DNA of 64,000 nucleotides from Pleodorina starrii (Eukaryota > Chlorophyta > Chlorophyceae > Chlamydomonadales > Volvocaceae), in NCBI GenBank assembly GCA_030267565.1, contig BRXU01000010.1, positions 1,918,501 to 1,982,500 on the forward strand, in the 5' to 3' direction. Position 1 is the stretch's first letter; every line of letters begins with the position of its first letter. The position numbers and the translations under genes were made by a program. The notes under the pieces were generated by a model. It was not told where the DNA came from and ran no database searches. It saw only the letters and a list, made by a program, of their open reading frames with translations. Of this stretch, positions 22,901 through 34,635 are shown one piece after another.

Positions 22901-24161
22901 AATCGATTCGCTGTTCAGCTGCCACCGCGGCAGCAGTGACGACACGACCTACGTTGGCGGTGGTCGCAGCAGGCCGACACATGGGGATTTTCACGGGTGA
23001 CTCTATATTGCATAATGTCGGATTGCGCTCTTTCCATGGTGTTACACGGCTTTATTTTACAGGAGGGTGCCAGCCACTGTCCAAGGCTCGCACAAATGAA
23101 AATTCCCGCTGCGCGGCCACAACATGCGTGTAAAGTGCCATTTGATTTGTCGGGTCGTAGCATTGCTTGGGTACGGTCTCGGTGGCTTGGCCCTTGTTCC
23201 GAGACGCGCAGCTCTCTTGGTTTTGGGTTTTGCTTGGGCGTGCATGGCACGCAGGTGATGAATGCATGTCACTTCAATCGTGGACATAGCGATCATCTGG
23301 CCGGTTAAGAGTAACATATCATGCAAACGCATTGTATGATGACGGATGATGATGATGTCTTCGGCTGTGCGGGGACTGTGACGGAAGGTAGGTGCGACTC
23401 ATCCTTTTGAGAGATGTCACCAGTGACATGTATTAGATTATTAAGTGTCTCATTGGACTTTCCAGCATGTTCAAATCGACAGGCCCTATGTTCTGCACGT
23501 AAAAAGAATGATGGCTTTCGTATAGTACGGCAGGAGTTGCCGTGAAACAGTGGTGAACAAACGTGGCCATAAATACCATGCATTCGGACTTGTTTGGTAT
23601 CTGGTGTTAATCGTTTGCTATTGTGACAAAAGCACACACGTCACACGGATACTTTCAACAAAAGGGTTTTGCCTTTTTCGAGCGGACTTCCTGTTGAGGT
23701 GAGCCATAATGCAATTGAAATTTGTATAACTACACAAATACATCTGAGTTGTTCACGAATCTGAGATCGTCACTTGCTCGCTGCTCGTTTTGTTTGTGCG
23801 CTGTTACACTGAAAAGTGTACAACCGCCCTGCCTGCGTTAAAGCAATTTCCTTCTGACGTTGTTCCTTGTTTATCTTTGCCTGTGTTACGATATGTAAAC
23901 CAAAAATGCTCGAAACATTTCGGAACCAATGCGACGTGCGCGGTCCTTGCTTTAGTCACATCTGGCAGCAGTGTTTGCAGCTGCATATTGGTATAGATTT
24001 TGCCATCTATTAAATCTATATTACCACCACTCAAGAGTTTTGGCGTCGAGTCTGCGGTGTCAAGCACTGACTAATAAAGTGTGACGCCGGTTTCGTTGCT
24101 TGCTGCTCCACAGACGTCCGCAGACGGCACACCAGGTGCAGAGTCCTGGTTTGCGGGCACA
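19945..24161. other. Divergent intergenic region between the two paralogous genes
   Basis: Separates the start codons of the minus-strand beta-trefoil gene (19944) and the plus-strand peptidase gene (24162), so both promoters should be in it. Apart from the decayed remnant at about 20640-22620, a G10-run near 20877 and CTG-rich sequence near 21430, I see nothing specific; 22650-24100 holds no supportable feature. Confidence 0.5.
20640..22620 (-). pseudogene. Decayed coding-like remnant with an F-box-like segment
   Basis: GC-rich block with protein-like pieces on the minus strand in shifting frames. At about 21900-21815 one piece reads L-P-E-D-I-I-R-I-V-G-D-L and F-R-R-H-C-R-T-M-A-D-P, which resembles an F-box (Leu-Pro start, spaced hydrophobics). 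Further pieces lie at 21755-21430 (A-W-M-E-A-Y-H-A-A-L, then Gln-rich) and 22614-22300. Stops and frame changes separate them, so it is read as a broken gene or transposon-borne gene. F-box identity is a guess from pattern. Confidence 0.3.
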
Positions 24162-27100
24162 ATGAGGCCCGAGAACAGGCAGTTTCTTGCCACGCTCTTC
24201 GCGGCGCTTATCGTCGCTGCTTCGGGCGACGCGCCCTGCAACCGCACTGCGCCCAAGTGGCCGACTTCATACGAGGCAAGTGTTTGCTGCCAATCCACGA
24301 AAATTAGAAGCGACAATATTGCGCCGTGCATACACCAGCGTGGATGAACGTGGCATGATGGATGAGGCTCATTGGAGTCTGCTGCACGCCTCCGCCGCCT
24401 ACCGGCGGTCCTCACTCGCACAGGAGCCCCTTATTACCCTTCCCCGTTGCGGTCAGCTGTTGTGGATGCTGATACCAATCCATGCAGTTCCTTGACGATC
24501 ATGCGCCACCGGCCAGTCGGTGCGGCATAAGTCACGCTATAACCGCTACGTGTTGAGGCCATTGTTACTTGGCACTCTCCATATATAACGGCCCCGCAGA
24601 CGGATGCCCCACGCAGTCCGATTCGTTGAAACCCAATTCAGGGATGTTCAGCCGGACCCCCCAGATGACGAATGACACATACAGAACCGCGTCCATCAAC
24701 CGCTTGTGTGTGTTGCTTCGCCCTTCCCCTGTTGCCCGCCAACAGGTGGAATACTCGGTATCGTACCCCTCAACGTCTTCCTTCCTGGCTTCGGCTGCTA
24801 AGTAAGTGCTGTGGTGCTGCTGCGTCGTCTAGCTAGTTAACCACGCATGTGTACGTAACACAAGCAGACATATGGATGTGCACCGCCCACCCTGCACACG
24901 CACATATACAGAATCCCTGGCCGCTTCTGGATCAGCGATGGAGCAAGGATGCGATACGATTTCAGCGCGAGCAGTGGAGTGGTGGACTTGAAACAGGTCG
25001 GTATGCCCGCTTCTGATGAAGTGATGATGAATGCCCTTTAGCTTTATTTTGGACTGCTTTGTACAATGTCATACACATGTTTAGCATGAACAGATGTACC
25101 AAGCAACACGACCCACAAGCGAGTGACACACACACGGGTGCGCAATGCACCTTACTGCACAGACGGGCAGTCAAGTGTGCCTGCCCGAAGAATGTCGTAA
25201 TGGTACAAGCAATCGATCGTCTGCTGCTGTCTGCATGCAAGAGTTTGCTGAACTATCCCGCATGGTCTACATGCCCCGCAGAATGCGTCATGGGTCCTCA
25301 CGCCTGTCATCAATCAGCGCATCTGCCAATTGACGAATTTGCACTTGATGAACGATACAGAGGTAATGTTCGTTATAGTTCTTGGACAATGTGGGCTATG
25401 CAACTCTTGTTACTTCGCCGTACATGCTTGCTTGCAAGCACAGTCGCTTGTGTCCCTCTCGCCCTCTCGCTCTTTCGCGCGTGCGCCGCACACAAACAAA
25501 TATTGGTTGTATATATGTGAAGCCGCAAATAAACGCGCAAACCAACAACAGTACGTACGTACGCGCCTGGGTGGGCTCGAACGAATGACTTTCGGCTCGG
25601 CTTGTGGAAGAATAGGTGAACATGCATGTCGTTTTGCTCCCGGCTTGCTGCTGCTGGCTGGGAACTTGTACGGCCCACCTGATGCTGCCTCGTGGCTGTA
25701 CGGCGACCGCTTCCTTGTGCCAGTACGGCGGTAAATATGCGTGCGACATAAACGCGTCGTTAGATGGGCCTGCCTTGGCATGGTGAAGCTAAACAAGGGA
25801 AATACAGGGGGCTTGGCCAAACGAATGAAGTAGTCGAGACTGCGAACTTCTCTCGCCCGCCTCCCTGTACCTTCAATAAATGTGCAGGTTGATCCATTGC
25901 TTCCCAACCTGAGACTCTGGGCTTTCGCCGGTGCTGCCGTAGTGGCTGATCCTCAGTCCAGCGGACGGCAAAAGACGGTTGATGCATTTGTGTGGCAGGT
26001 ACGCAAATGCCCTGCATAAACCGGGAGGTGCGCAAGCCTTTCCATGCTCGAAAATATTTATTTGCGCATTTATATTTTTGATTTGTACCGTATGTACGGA
26101 CTGTGCGCCAGCGCATGTAACGCATATGAATCCGATGGAAGCTTTTCGGGAGGGTGGCCGCGCGAGTGCATGGATGGTGGGTAGATCGAGAGGCGCGCAT
26201 ATAAACCAGAGCGGTTATCGCTATGTTGAAACAAACAAGCACGGTACGTGCTGCCCATGGACACACTCAACAAAGTGAGCAACAACAAAAATGTACAGCA
26301 GCTCGCTTTGATGATTGACCGAGCGACGTCCCGCCTTAGAGTCCCCGCTTGGAGTTCCCGCGGGCGGGGTCCGTGTGCTGCGTGTCTGGTGCTTCCTATT
26401 TATTTCCGTGTTCGTTCTATGCTATCTGCAATGAAGTATGCGCATAAGTGCGCGTCATTGCGTGCTCTTCTATCTCCACATGCAGATGGCCGCGACCTCA
26501 CCTCGCCGCGGTATGGACACTGGCACCATCGAAGCTATTGACCACTTCTACACAGCGCAGAGCGACGGACGTCCTCTGAAGCGGACATGTGAGTGCGGGC
26601 ACGTGTAGCTAGCTAGAGGCATTATGCAGCTAATACGGCTAGGTCTGGTCTGACGCGATTATGGTCTAAAACAGTTTTTTTCCGTACAACCGTACGTACT
26701 ACAGCACGCGTAGTATGTATGTGTCGTGCGCACAGCAGTAGTGAACATTTGTATGCATTCGTTATTTGCATATATATGCGTGTGTACCCATTTATCGAAG
26801 GCTCGTACGTACGTGTAAACCTCTTAGGCTATGACAGCAAACCTACCCCAACACATAACGCGTTGTGACTCGCCGCCTACTCGGCCTATCTATTACCTAC
26901 GGGCAACTTTGATGGTCGCGTGCCATGCGCCCCTCGATCGGCCCACTGCATGCAGCCACGATCGACGGTCGCGAGAGCGTGACCGAGTACACCCGATGGG
27001 TACCTGGTCCCATTGCGGAGGAAGTCTTCTATTGGCCACGCGAATGCGTTCAGGCATCCCTGGATTGGCAGGCTCTGCAGTCATCCCAGGCCAACGCAAC

Positions 27101-30100
27101 AACGAAGCCTCCGTACCTCCAACCGTACATTTCCGTACAACTCCCCGAGACTGGCGTGTCGCTCCTGCCCAGCAGCGGCGGCGGCGTCATGGGACCGTCG
27201 TCCACCCCCATGCTTCCAACGGCTCCAGCTGCGCCACCACCTCCCCACGCTCCACCATTCCCCCCCGCGAATCCCTCCCTACCCACCTTTCCGTCCTTCC
27301 CGCCTGGATTCACCGTTCCCCCACCACTTCCGCCTGCACCACCCGGGGGCTACAGTCCGCCGCCCAACTCCACTGGCGACACCACACCGATTTACCTCCA
27401 AGTACTGATTGGTATCGGCGCCGCTGTCGGCCTCCCCATTGTTGCCTACGGCACGAGCTGGGCCGCTAACTGGCTGGTAAATCAGTTGTGCAAGAGGATC
27501 AAGTCGTGTGCAAGTACACTGAACAGTCCCGATGCTGACGGTAAGTTCGTGTCCACGTCATCCTGTCGCTCTATTGTTGCCCAACTTACAATACTGGCTT
27601 AATATTTTGTTGCGGTAGGTTGCACTGTATCGGTTCGCACGCGCGCCTGTACGGGCGCCCATGATAGACGTTGAGGGACGTGACGCTGATACTTCGGCAC
27701 ATGTGCGTGTTTTTGGCATGGGGTTACATTTACCAAACCATGTACCCAACATATACACATACCCAACATATGCACATACCCAACATATACACACGCTTTG
27801 GAATAAACGTAATTGAGCCACGCACCTTAACCCTAAGTCGTCGATCCGCTCGCCGTCTCTACGGTGCCTATCTGCTCACGCAGGTACCGTGGCCCAGGAC
27901 CTCGAGAAAGTTGCGCAGGCTGATCTGCCCGACGTGCAACCGGGGACGTACTCTATCCGCCCCTGGGACGGCACGACTGCTGATGCCATCCGATACGACT
28001 TGGAGAGGGCGGCCATGAACGGTGGGTGGGGTCCCGCTGGACATGGGGCGTGCTGCTGATCTATCCAACCTACCATAAGCATCATCACGCTTGCTGCCTG
28101 GGACGGACCCCATTGGCCTGCTACGCTGCTGGGGTAGAAAATGATACCGCAGCGGAGACGAGGATGGCGTTAGCGAACGGACCCTGAACCCAGTAATACT
28201 TACCGAACATACCTGTAACCTTACCGAGCTGAAAAGACGCTGCGACCGCGTCGCCGCGTGAGACGCTGCTGGGGCAGCTGTGTTCACGGTGGGCTGGACA
28301 GCTCCGTCTGTCTGCCTGGCAAATGCGTGCGTGGCGCCGCAGTGTCTGTCCATTCATTCATCTGCGGATGGACAGAGGTAGACACAGCGTGCGTGTCGGG
28401 AGGGTTATATCCATACATCTCGAAACTCCGAAACTGTACGTGTAGGTGAGCTGGACTTGCCCGATGAGGGGTCGGACGTGGACCCCAACGATGTTGCCGG
28501 TGGAGGTGTCAACGGAAACCCCCAGGACCCGGACGGCGAGCCAGATGCTGAACCTGTGGACGACCCTGTCGACATTCCTCTGGTGGAGGCAGCTCTTGAA
28601 TCATACGCGCCCTTCTTCCCTACGCAAGTAGCCGTCCGTAGCAACAGTACTGGTAGGATTTGCGTGGAGAGCGCGGAACGGAATAAGGGCACAAGGGCAC
28701 GTGCGTGGGCAGGTTGGCTTGGGAATCAGGGGCTGCTGTAGGTTGCGCATCGGGGTCGGTGTGTGCGTGTGTCGGTGTGTGTAGGTGCGTGTGCATGCGC
28801 ACCGTGCATGCTAACGGTACGGGGCGGCGGGTAGCTAGCATACGTGGGTAGGTGCATTCCTGTATTTTTAGGATAGGGGTCGGGTGTCGTCATCTGAATC
28901 GTTCCACGCAACCTATCTTGCTCCCTCCACAATCAAAACAACAGGATGGCCCTAATCGCCCCTCGCTTCCATCACATGCGCCCCTGACAACTAACGACTG
29001 TCACGTTGCCCACCTGACCACCACGCTCACCAACCAGGCCGGCGTCCGACCTTCCGCGATGTCAATATCGCTACCAACAGCCGCATTATCTACACCTACA
29101 ACTCCCTCGCCACCAACGCCAGCTCCCGCCGGCACGGCCGCCCGTCGTACTTCATGGCCCCCAACGCATTTGTCGGCTCGTCCATTGCGGAGTGGTACCT
29201 GGGGGCCGCCGGATCTCGGCCCCAAAACCACTCAACACTGGCGGTCTACAGCCGCGTGCTGACGACTTCTCAGTTGCCCGCCTCCCTAGACTACCGCGGC
29301 ACAGCGGCCGACGGGCCGGGTGTCAAGGACCAACTGGGCTGCAATGGCTGTTGGGTAAGTTCCGTTGCTTCAGGAATAGACGGCGAACGCAGCCAAGGTT
29401 GTCCTTGTTTGAGCATCGGTAGCACTTTCACACAGCAGGCACTATTTCCGGTACTGCTGCGGACCGTGCGGCTAGGCAAGGAGGCACAGATAGAGAGGCT
29501 AAGTGCGTGCGTAGCTGCAGTATGTAGAGATGCCAAAGCGAAGTCGCCCTATAGGTGACGTACATCCTGGCTCAAGTATGAAATTCATACCGGAAACATG
29601 TGAGACATTTTCATGTGCCTGCTTCCAGCAGCAACTCACATCACACTTACATCCATACACCTTGATGGCTGGCGTGCAGGCATTCACTGCAGTTGGGGCT
29701 CTGCAAGGCGCCTGGGCTAAGGCCACTGGTACGTGCGGACATTGCGTCGCTTGTGTTTATTTTATTGTTTTGGGCCTTCTTGCGTAGTTTCGGTTGACAA
29801 CGTTTGCCCAACGTTGGGCTGCGGCCGCCGTTATCCCACCCCGCCGTGCAACCTATCTTACAACCACCAATGCAAGCATTACATGCCCCGCCCAGGGCTA
29901 AAACCCGTCCTTGCTTGAGTTCGATGCCAATGAATTGTGTACAGCTAGCTATCATATAGCCCGGCTATGACGATGATGAACTGAACGAGCACCGCAGCAC
30001 GAGCGAGGTATCCGTAGCCGTACCTATCTAACCGAGCTCGGTCACATGTTTCACATTTTTACATTCTTGGTGTTTGCCGCATCAATGTAATGTCTGCCGC

Positions 30101-32133
30101 GCAGGTACGCCGCTGTCTTTCAGTGAGCAGCAGCTCCTCGACTGCGCCTGGGGCAACGGCAACATGGGGTGCTCGCAAGGTGCGTGTGGAACTCGGCGGG
30201 CGAGCATCAAAGCAAGCAACGATAACTGACTTGGCTACGTATATCTGGTATTAATCTGTCGCACATATTTTACCCGCCGTAGCACAGACCGTTGTCTGGC
30301 CTTTCGATAGGTGGCGCTTTTACGTAGTCTCACTGATGAAACCAACCCCTACATACGTGCACAGGTGATCCTATCAGTGCTCTTCTATACGTGGTTGGCG
30401 GCAGCCGCGGCATTGCGGAAGAGGGCATGTACCCATACGAGGGTGTTGGCGGGTTCTGCAGGTGCGGCATCAACCAAGGGCGGGCCCGTTTACTAGGTCA
30501 AAGCCGTCATTGTGTTCGTGTTGGTCCCACATGCATAAAATGTACAATTCGGATGGTGCCCATTTTCTTTCTGGCTTCGTTCATTCCTCCACGCAGTGCC
30601 ATCCTGCCGCCGCCACCTTCTCCCCGTGTGCACGTATTGTATGATACATGAATAGGGATTGCATGATAGATAGAAGCGTGCGTAAGCCTGTACACATGGA
30701 TGGACATTCAGGGAGCCATCTGATTCATTCATTCAGCGGCGCGCGGGATCGACCCGCCTTAATCTTCCTGCACGCCGCAGCAGCTTCGCTCGTGTACGTA
30801 AGAGAACTGAGGCCTCAGATGACGGCTGTCGTTTGATTTAACCATGCCACGCCGCCTGCGTGGATGCGATGCACGCCTGTTGACATTTATGAATCGATCC
30901 AGGCTGACTCGGTCCAAGCCGCCGCTGGTTGGGCGCTTCTCCCGGGTGGTGATGCTGCCGGCCGGGGACGATGCGGCCCTGATGGAGGCGCTGGTGCGAT
31001 TCGGGCCGCTGTCTGTCATCATGCAAGTCATGCCGAGCTTTATGTTTTACTCCAGCGGCGTCTACTACGACTCGAGCTGCAATGGGACCTTGGTGGGTTG
31101 TCTGCTGCTGTGGTAATGCATGTTGGATATACGCGCTGCTGCTGCCGTACATGCGACTTGATTGCATGTTGAACGATTCTGCTGCTGGAGCTTTCCGTTA
31201 GTTGCTGTAGATAGGATACGGCACGCTTAGGGTGTTTGGTGCCTGCTGCTTCAAGGTTTATTTCAGTACAACCGAAACGTCTTGGCACTGATTATCGATG
31301 TGCCACTGATTATTGCCGCACTACTACTGCAACAGGGAACCGGCGGCCAACTGTACCACAGTGTCGTACTGATGGGGTACGGCACCACCGCCGACGGCGT
31401 TGATTACTGGATTATCAAGAACAGGTGTGTGAATAATATACTATGATGCATGGACACAGGAAAGCTAGGTGAACACTGATGGTATCGTTGGCAGGTGGTG
31501 GATGGGGAGCGAGGATACACCCTGCTGAAATTACCGCATGCGCATCTTGCTACGAGCTTGCTTGTATTTCGCTGTTGCTTTGCTTGTTCAGAGTGTCCGC
31601 ATATGGACGGACGGACATGGCCCATCACTCTTTCTGCGCCGCAAGTAACTGCGTATGTGCACATGTATGCAACGATGGAATGAATTTTAGCACAATGACC
31701 GACGCCCTCGCTCCCACTCCTCATCCTGTCCCGCCCCGCCGCCCCTTTTGCGCGCGCTGCTGCACGTACACAGCTGGGGGACTACATGGGGCCTCAACGG
31801 GTAAGTGGCATCGCAATACTGTTGCGTGCGTTTTAAATGTCCAGGTTCTACGTAGCTACCCGGTGTATCCCCTCCCTAGCCTAGTTTCAGCTCGTACTGG
31901 TAGGTATGAGATATGATGATTTAGCTGGTCACCTCCCCGCCGCTGATAATCTCCTAACCACTTGCTTACAACTGTCATGTGTACACGGATGCTACAGGTA
32001 CGGCCTGGTGGCTCGCGCCCATAACGGCACCGACTGTGGCATCAACCAATATGCGGCATTTGTGGAGGTGGCCCCGAAGGCGGTTGCAGCGGCCGCCGCC
32101 GTGGGAGTGGGCAGGCGGCTTTTGTTGGGCTAA
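24162..32133 (+). CDS. Papain-family (C1A) cysteine peptidase with signal peptide, Pro-rich region and membrane segment
   Basis: Exon 1 (24162-24275) gives a signal peptide then A-P-K-W-P-T-S-Y-E and ends at a GC donor (GAG|GCAAGT). Exons between 24276 and 25887 are unresolved. Checked exons: 25888-25998, 26486-26588, 26956-27540, 27884-28021, 28446-28652, 29038-29354, 29680-29728, 30105-30179, from 30365, about 30897-31092, 31336-31424, 31774-31800, 31998-32133 (TAA). Exon 26956-27540 has a Pro-rich stretch (about 27225-27380) and one hydrophobic membrane-type segment (about 27391-27480). An acidic linker follows (28446-28652), then an I29-like propeptide pattern (29040-29200). The peptidase domain keeps all key residues: Gln in V-K-D-Q-L-G, Cys codon 29349-29351 in G-C-N-G-C-W, His codon 31357-31359 in L-Y-H-S-V-V-L, Asn codon 31420-31422 in I-I-K-N-S-W-G, the last split over a phase-2 intron. 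It should therefore be active, cleaved from a proform, in secretory or lytic compartments (inference). The junction 30365-30897 does not phase cleanly. Confidence 0.82.
27744..27794. repeat. 17-bp tandem repeat, three copies
   Basis: Three copies of ACCCAACATATACACAT with single changes, in the intron between exons 26956-27540 and 27884-28021 of the peptidase gene. Confidence 0.95.
28134..28260 (-). repeat. Dispersed repeat family, long copy in peptidase intron
   Basis: Contains the family core GATACCGCAGCGGAGA (on +) followed by GGCGTTAGCGAACGGACCC and a further ~70 bp shared with the copy at 43822-43950. The shared end is constant while the other end varies between copies, which suggests 5'-truncated retroposons lying on the minus strand. 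Confidence 0.75.
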
Positions 32134-33217
32134 TGAACGCACTCGGCAGCAGGAAGGGGAGATGCCGTATGTTGAGCGATGCCAGTCCACGTGGTTAAGC
32201 TTTCCTGCCTTCAGCCGTCCTTCGTAGGTGGTGCGTAATGTGGGAGATGCGCGGTAAATCCGTTGCTTGTTGAGCTGGAATAAGAGCTCCAAATCGCATC
32301 GCCGTAGAAGCGACCGGACAGTATTATTAAAGCATATATACGGTCTTTGCGGCAGCCGTCCGTCTGACTATCCTGCCGGTCGGCGCGTGAACGCGTGCGT
32401 CCGTTTTTATTGATTGTCGGCAAAATTGTGGTAATACACACATACAATGCCGAGCCTCGTATGTGATTCGAATGGACATTCGGAGGACTGATTTGGCATT
32501 TTGGTACTTCGTTGTTTTGGGGTTCCTGCGTGTTTCCATGAGCGGGAGCCGAGACGAGCGATTGAGGCCTCCCATGCTGCCATGCATGCGTATGGTGGTG
32601 ACCTTCAGCTGGTTTTGTGCTGATTTGTGTTGTTGTTGATGTCACATGCGGTTGCAGTGTGTTGTTAAAGTCGCATGCGTGCCACGCATACAGTGTATGT
32701 GAGGGGAACGTAACATGGCAGGCGTGTACCTGGCTAGATGTACGTGGCATGACAATCAAGGTTGAGACTCGCTGCTGCCGTCAATTGAGAGCTGAGCAGT
32801 GCTGCTGATAGCGGCGAGTATCGACTGGGCGCCTTATCAATGGCGGTTGACCTTCGTCTGGGCAGGTTGCATTGTTGTTTGGTGGCCCCTGCTGGTTAGT
32901 TGTGTTCCCACTGTATCGTATGTGAGTTCCCACAGCGGGGTGTCTTGAATGGATGGGGGGGACTGTCCGCCACCCCGCCCGACGACCACGCACGCACCGA
33001 CGCCTGTCTTTGAGGCAATTTCGCAACTTTACTGAACCTCCAATTGTGTTCGCTTGGCCTACCTAGTTCCCTCACTCTAAAAGTTCGGGTTGAAGAAATC
33101 GCAGTTCTTCGCGGACTCTACGGGAACTCGCCGCCCTACGAATGTGCATGGGCGGAAGCGAACTGACCCCACGTCAATTGTTACTATGCGCCTGGGTTGT
33201 CTTCTTCCCAACTGGTT

Positions 33218-33330
33218 TCCCAACAAAACTGGGTTCCAACTGGGTTCCCAATTCTAAAACGAGTTGCAACTGGGTTCCAACTGGGTTTCAACTGTAAAAC
33301 CCTAAAACCCAACTGGGTTCCCAACAACTG
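33218..33330. repeat. AACTGGGTTCC tandem repeat with telomere-like CCCTAAAACCC
   Basis: Irregular copies of AACTGGGTTCC(C) interrupted at 33296-33310 by AAAACCCTAAAACCC, two units of the Chlamydomonas-type telomeric repeat. Confidence 0.85.
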
Positions 33331-33408
33331 GCAGATGGGTAGGTCCACGCCTGGACCCGCGGGTCTGTCTGCGTGCCTCCCTTACTTCCCCGTGAAGCGG
33401 GGGCGCCA

Positions 33409-33409
33409 C

Positions 33410-33461
<52 letters not shown>
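33409..33461. repeat. (CT)n(CA)n microsatellite
   Basis: A CT run directly followed by a CA run. Confidence 0.97.
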
Positions 33462-33500
33462 TTCCTCCCCCCCCCCTAAATGGCCACTTCTTTAGGGCGG

Positions 33501-33556
33501 GGTAAAAAGAAGATACCGCAGCGGAGACGGAGACGGCGTTAGCCAACGGGGGGACA
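33501..33556 (-). repeat. Dispersed repeat family, short copy
   Basis: Begins GGTAAAAAGAAGATACCGCAG and continues GCGGAGACGG...GGCGTTAGC, as at 42072, then the match stops. Confidence 0.8.
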
Positions 33557-34080
33557 CTTAAAACACTTCACCCCTCCAGCGTCGGTCCGCCCGCCTCATC
33601 TGCCGGGTATGTATCACACCTAAGCTTGGCGGAAACGTAGCCCGGAAGGGAGTTGCATTGTAACCTATGAAGACACGACACGACACGAATTTGCCTGACG
33701 GCCTATGATGGCCGATGACAGACAGATGACGAGTTGACACGTCGGTCGCGCCGCGCGTCGGCCGCGTCGAACAGCCGATGAGCGTGGGTTCGCCCACCCA
33801 CCCACCCACCCTGGGGACGGAGGACTTCCTCCCATCCGCAGTCACCCTGGCCGAGAGGCAGATCTCCCCTACCCACCACCACCTACCGCCGCCACCACCG
33901 CCACCCAACTAAACCAGTTATTACCGGTACGTCCGCACGCGATTGTTCGGGCCGAAGTGTCAAGCAAGCATCCGGCCATCCATCGACCTGCTGGCACCGC
34001 CAATCGAGAATGCCACACCTCGGCCAGCGCTAGGTTTTGGTTCGCGGCAGAGCGCAGCGAAGCTACACGTGCGTCCTTCG

Positions 34081-34160
34081 GACCTGTCCATCCATCTATC
34101 CATCCATTCACCCATCCATCCACCCACCCACCGATCCAACCACCGATCCATCCATCCATC
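34081..34160. repeat. (CCAT)n-type degenerate microsatellite
   Basis: Runs of CCATCCATC / CACCCACC between the two convergent genes. Confidence 0.9.
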
Positions 34161-34434
34161 TACGGTACGCACGCCAACCAACACTATCCCCATACATCAC
34201 ATCACGTCTTACGTCCGTCCAGTCGATTGAGTGGGCGGCTCAGGTCAGGACGGCCACCTACGTACCAAATAGATATGGAAACGACATCCGCGCGAACGTG
34301 ATCGGCCAGCGGGTTGCTGCCAGCCAAAATCAGACCCTGCCGGCCGCCGCCGCCGCCGCACCTTATTTGCTTGGCCCCGACTTGCTTGTGTGCCGGCGGC
34401 AAGAAACTTCGCATCCATCCAGCTGCTGGGCAGC

Positions 34435-34635
34435 TCACGTCAGTACCTAGCTAGCTAGCTGGCCGGCCTGGCCGGCCGGCTGGCTGGCTCGGTACCTGGC
34501 TCGGTACCTGGCTGGCTAGCTGACTCCTGGCTGGCCTACCCCACCACGCTTGGCCCGGCTTGTGTGCCTGCTAGAAACAGCGCATCCAGCTGCTGGCCAG
34601 CTCGGTACCTGGCTAGCTAGATAGGCCTACCCCAC
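34435..34635. repeat. Imperfect tandem duplication with GGTACCTGGCT units
   Basis: The segment with TTGTGTGCC...AGAAAC...GCATCCAGCTGCTGG and the motif CTCGGTACCTGGCTAGCTAG occurs twice, as does GGCCTACCCCACCAC (near 34532 and 34624). The second copy runs into the NSUN6 stop codon. Confidence 0.75.

Larger units (their letters stand above)
32134..34626. other. Convergent intergenic region with simple repeats
   Basis: Lies between the 3' ends of the peptidase gene and NSUN6. It holds the repeat arrays listed separately (33218-33330, 33409-33461, 34081-34160, 34435-34635) and a dispersed repeat copy at 33501. No gene is supportable. Confidence 0.6.
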
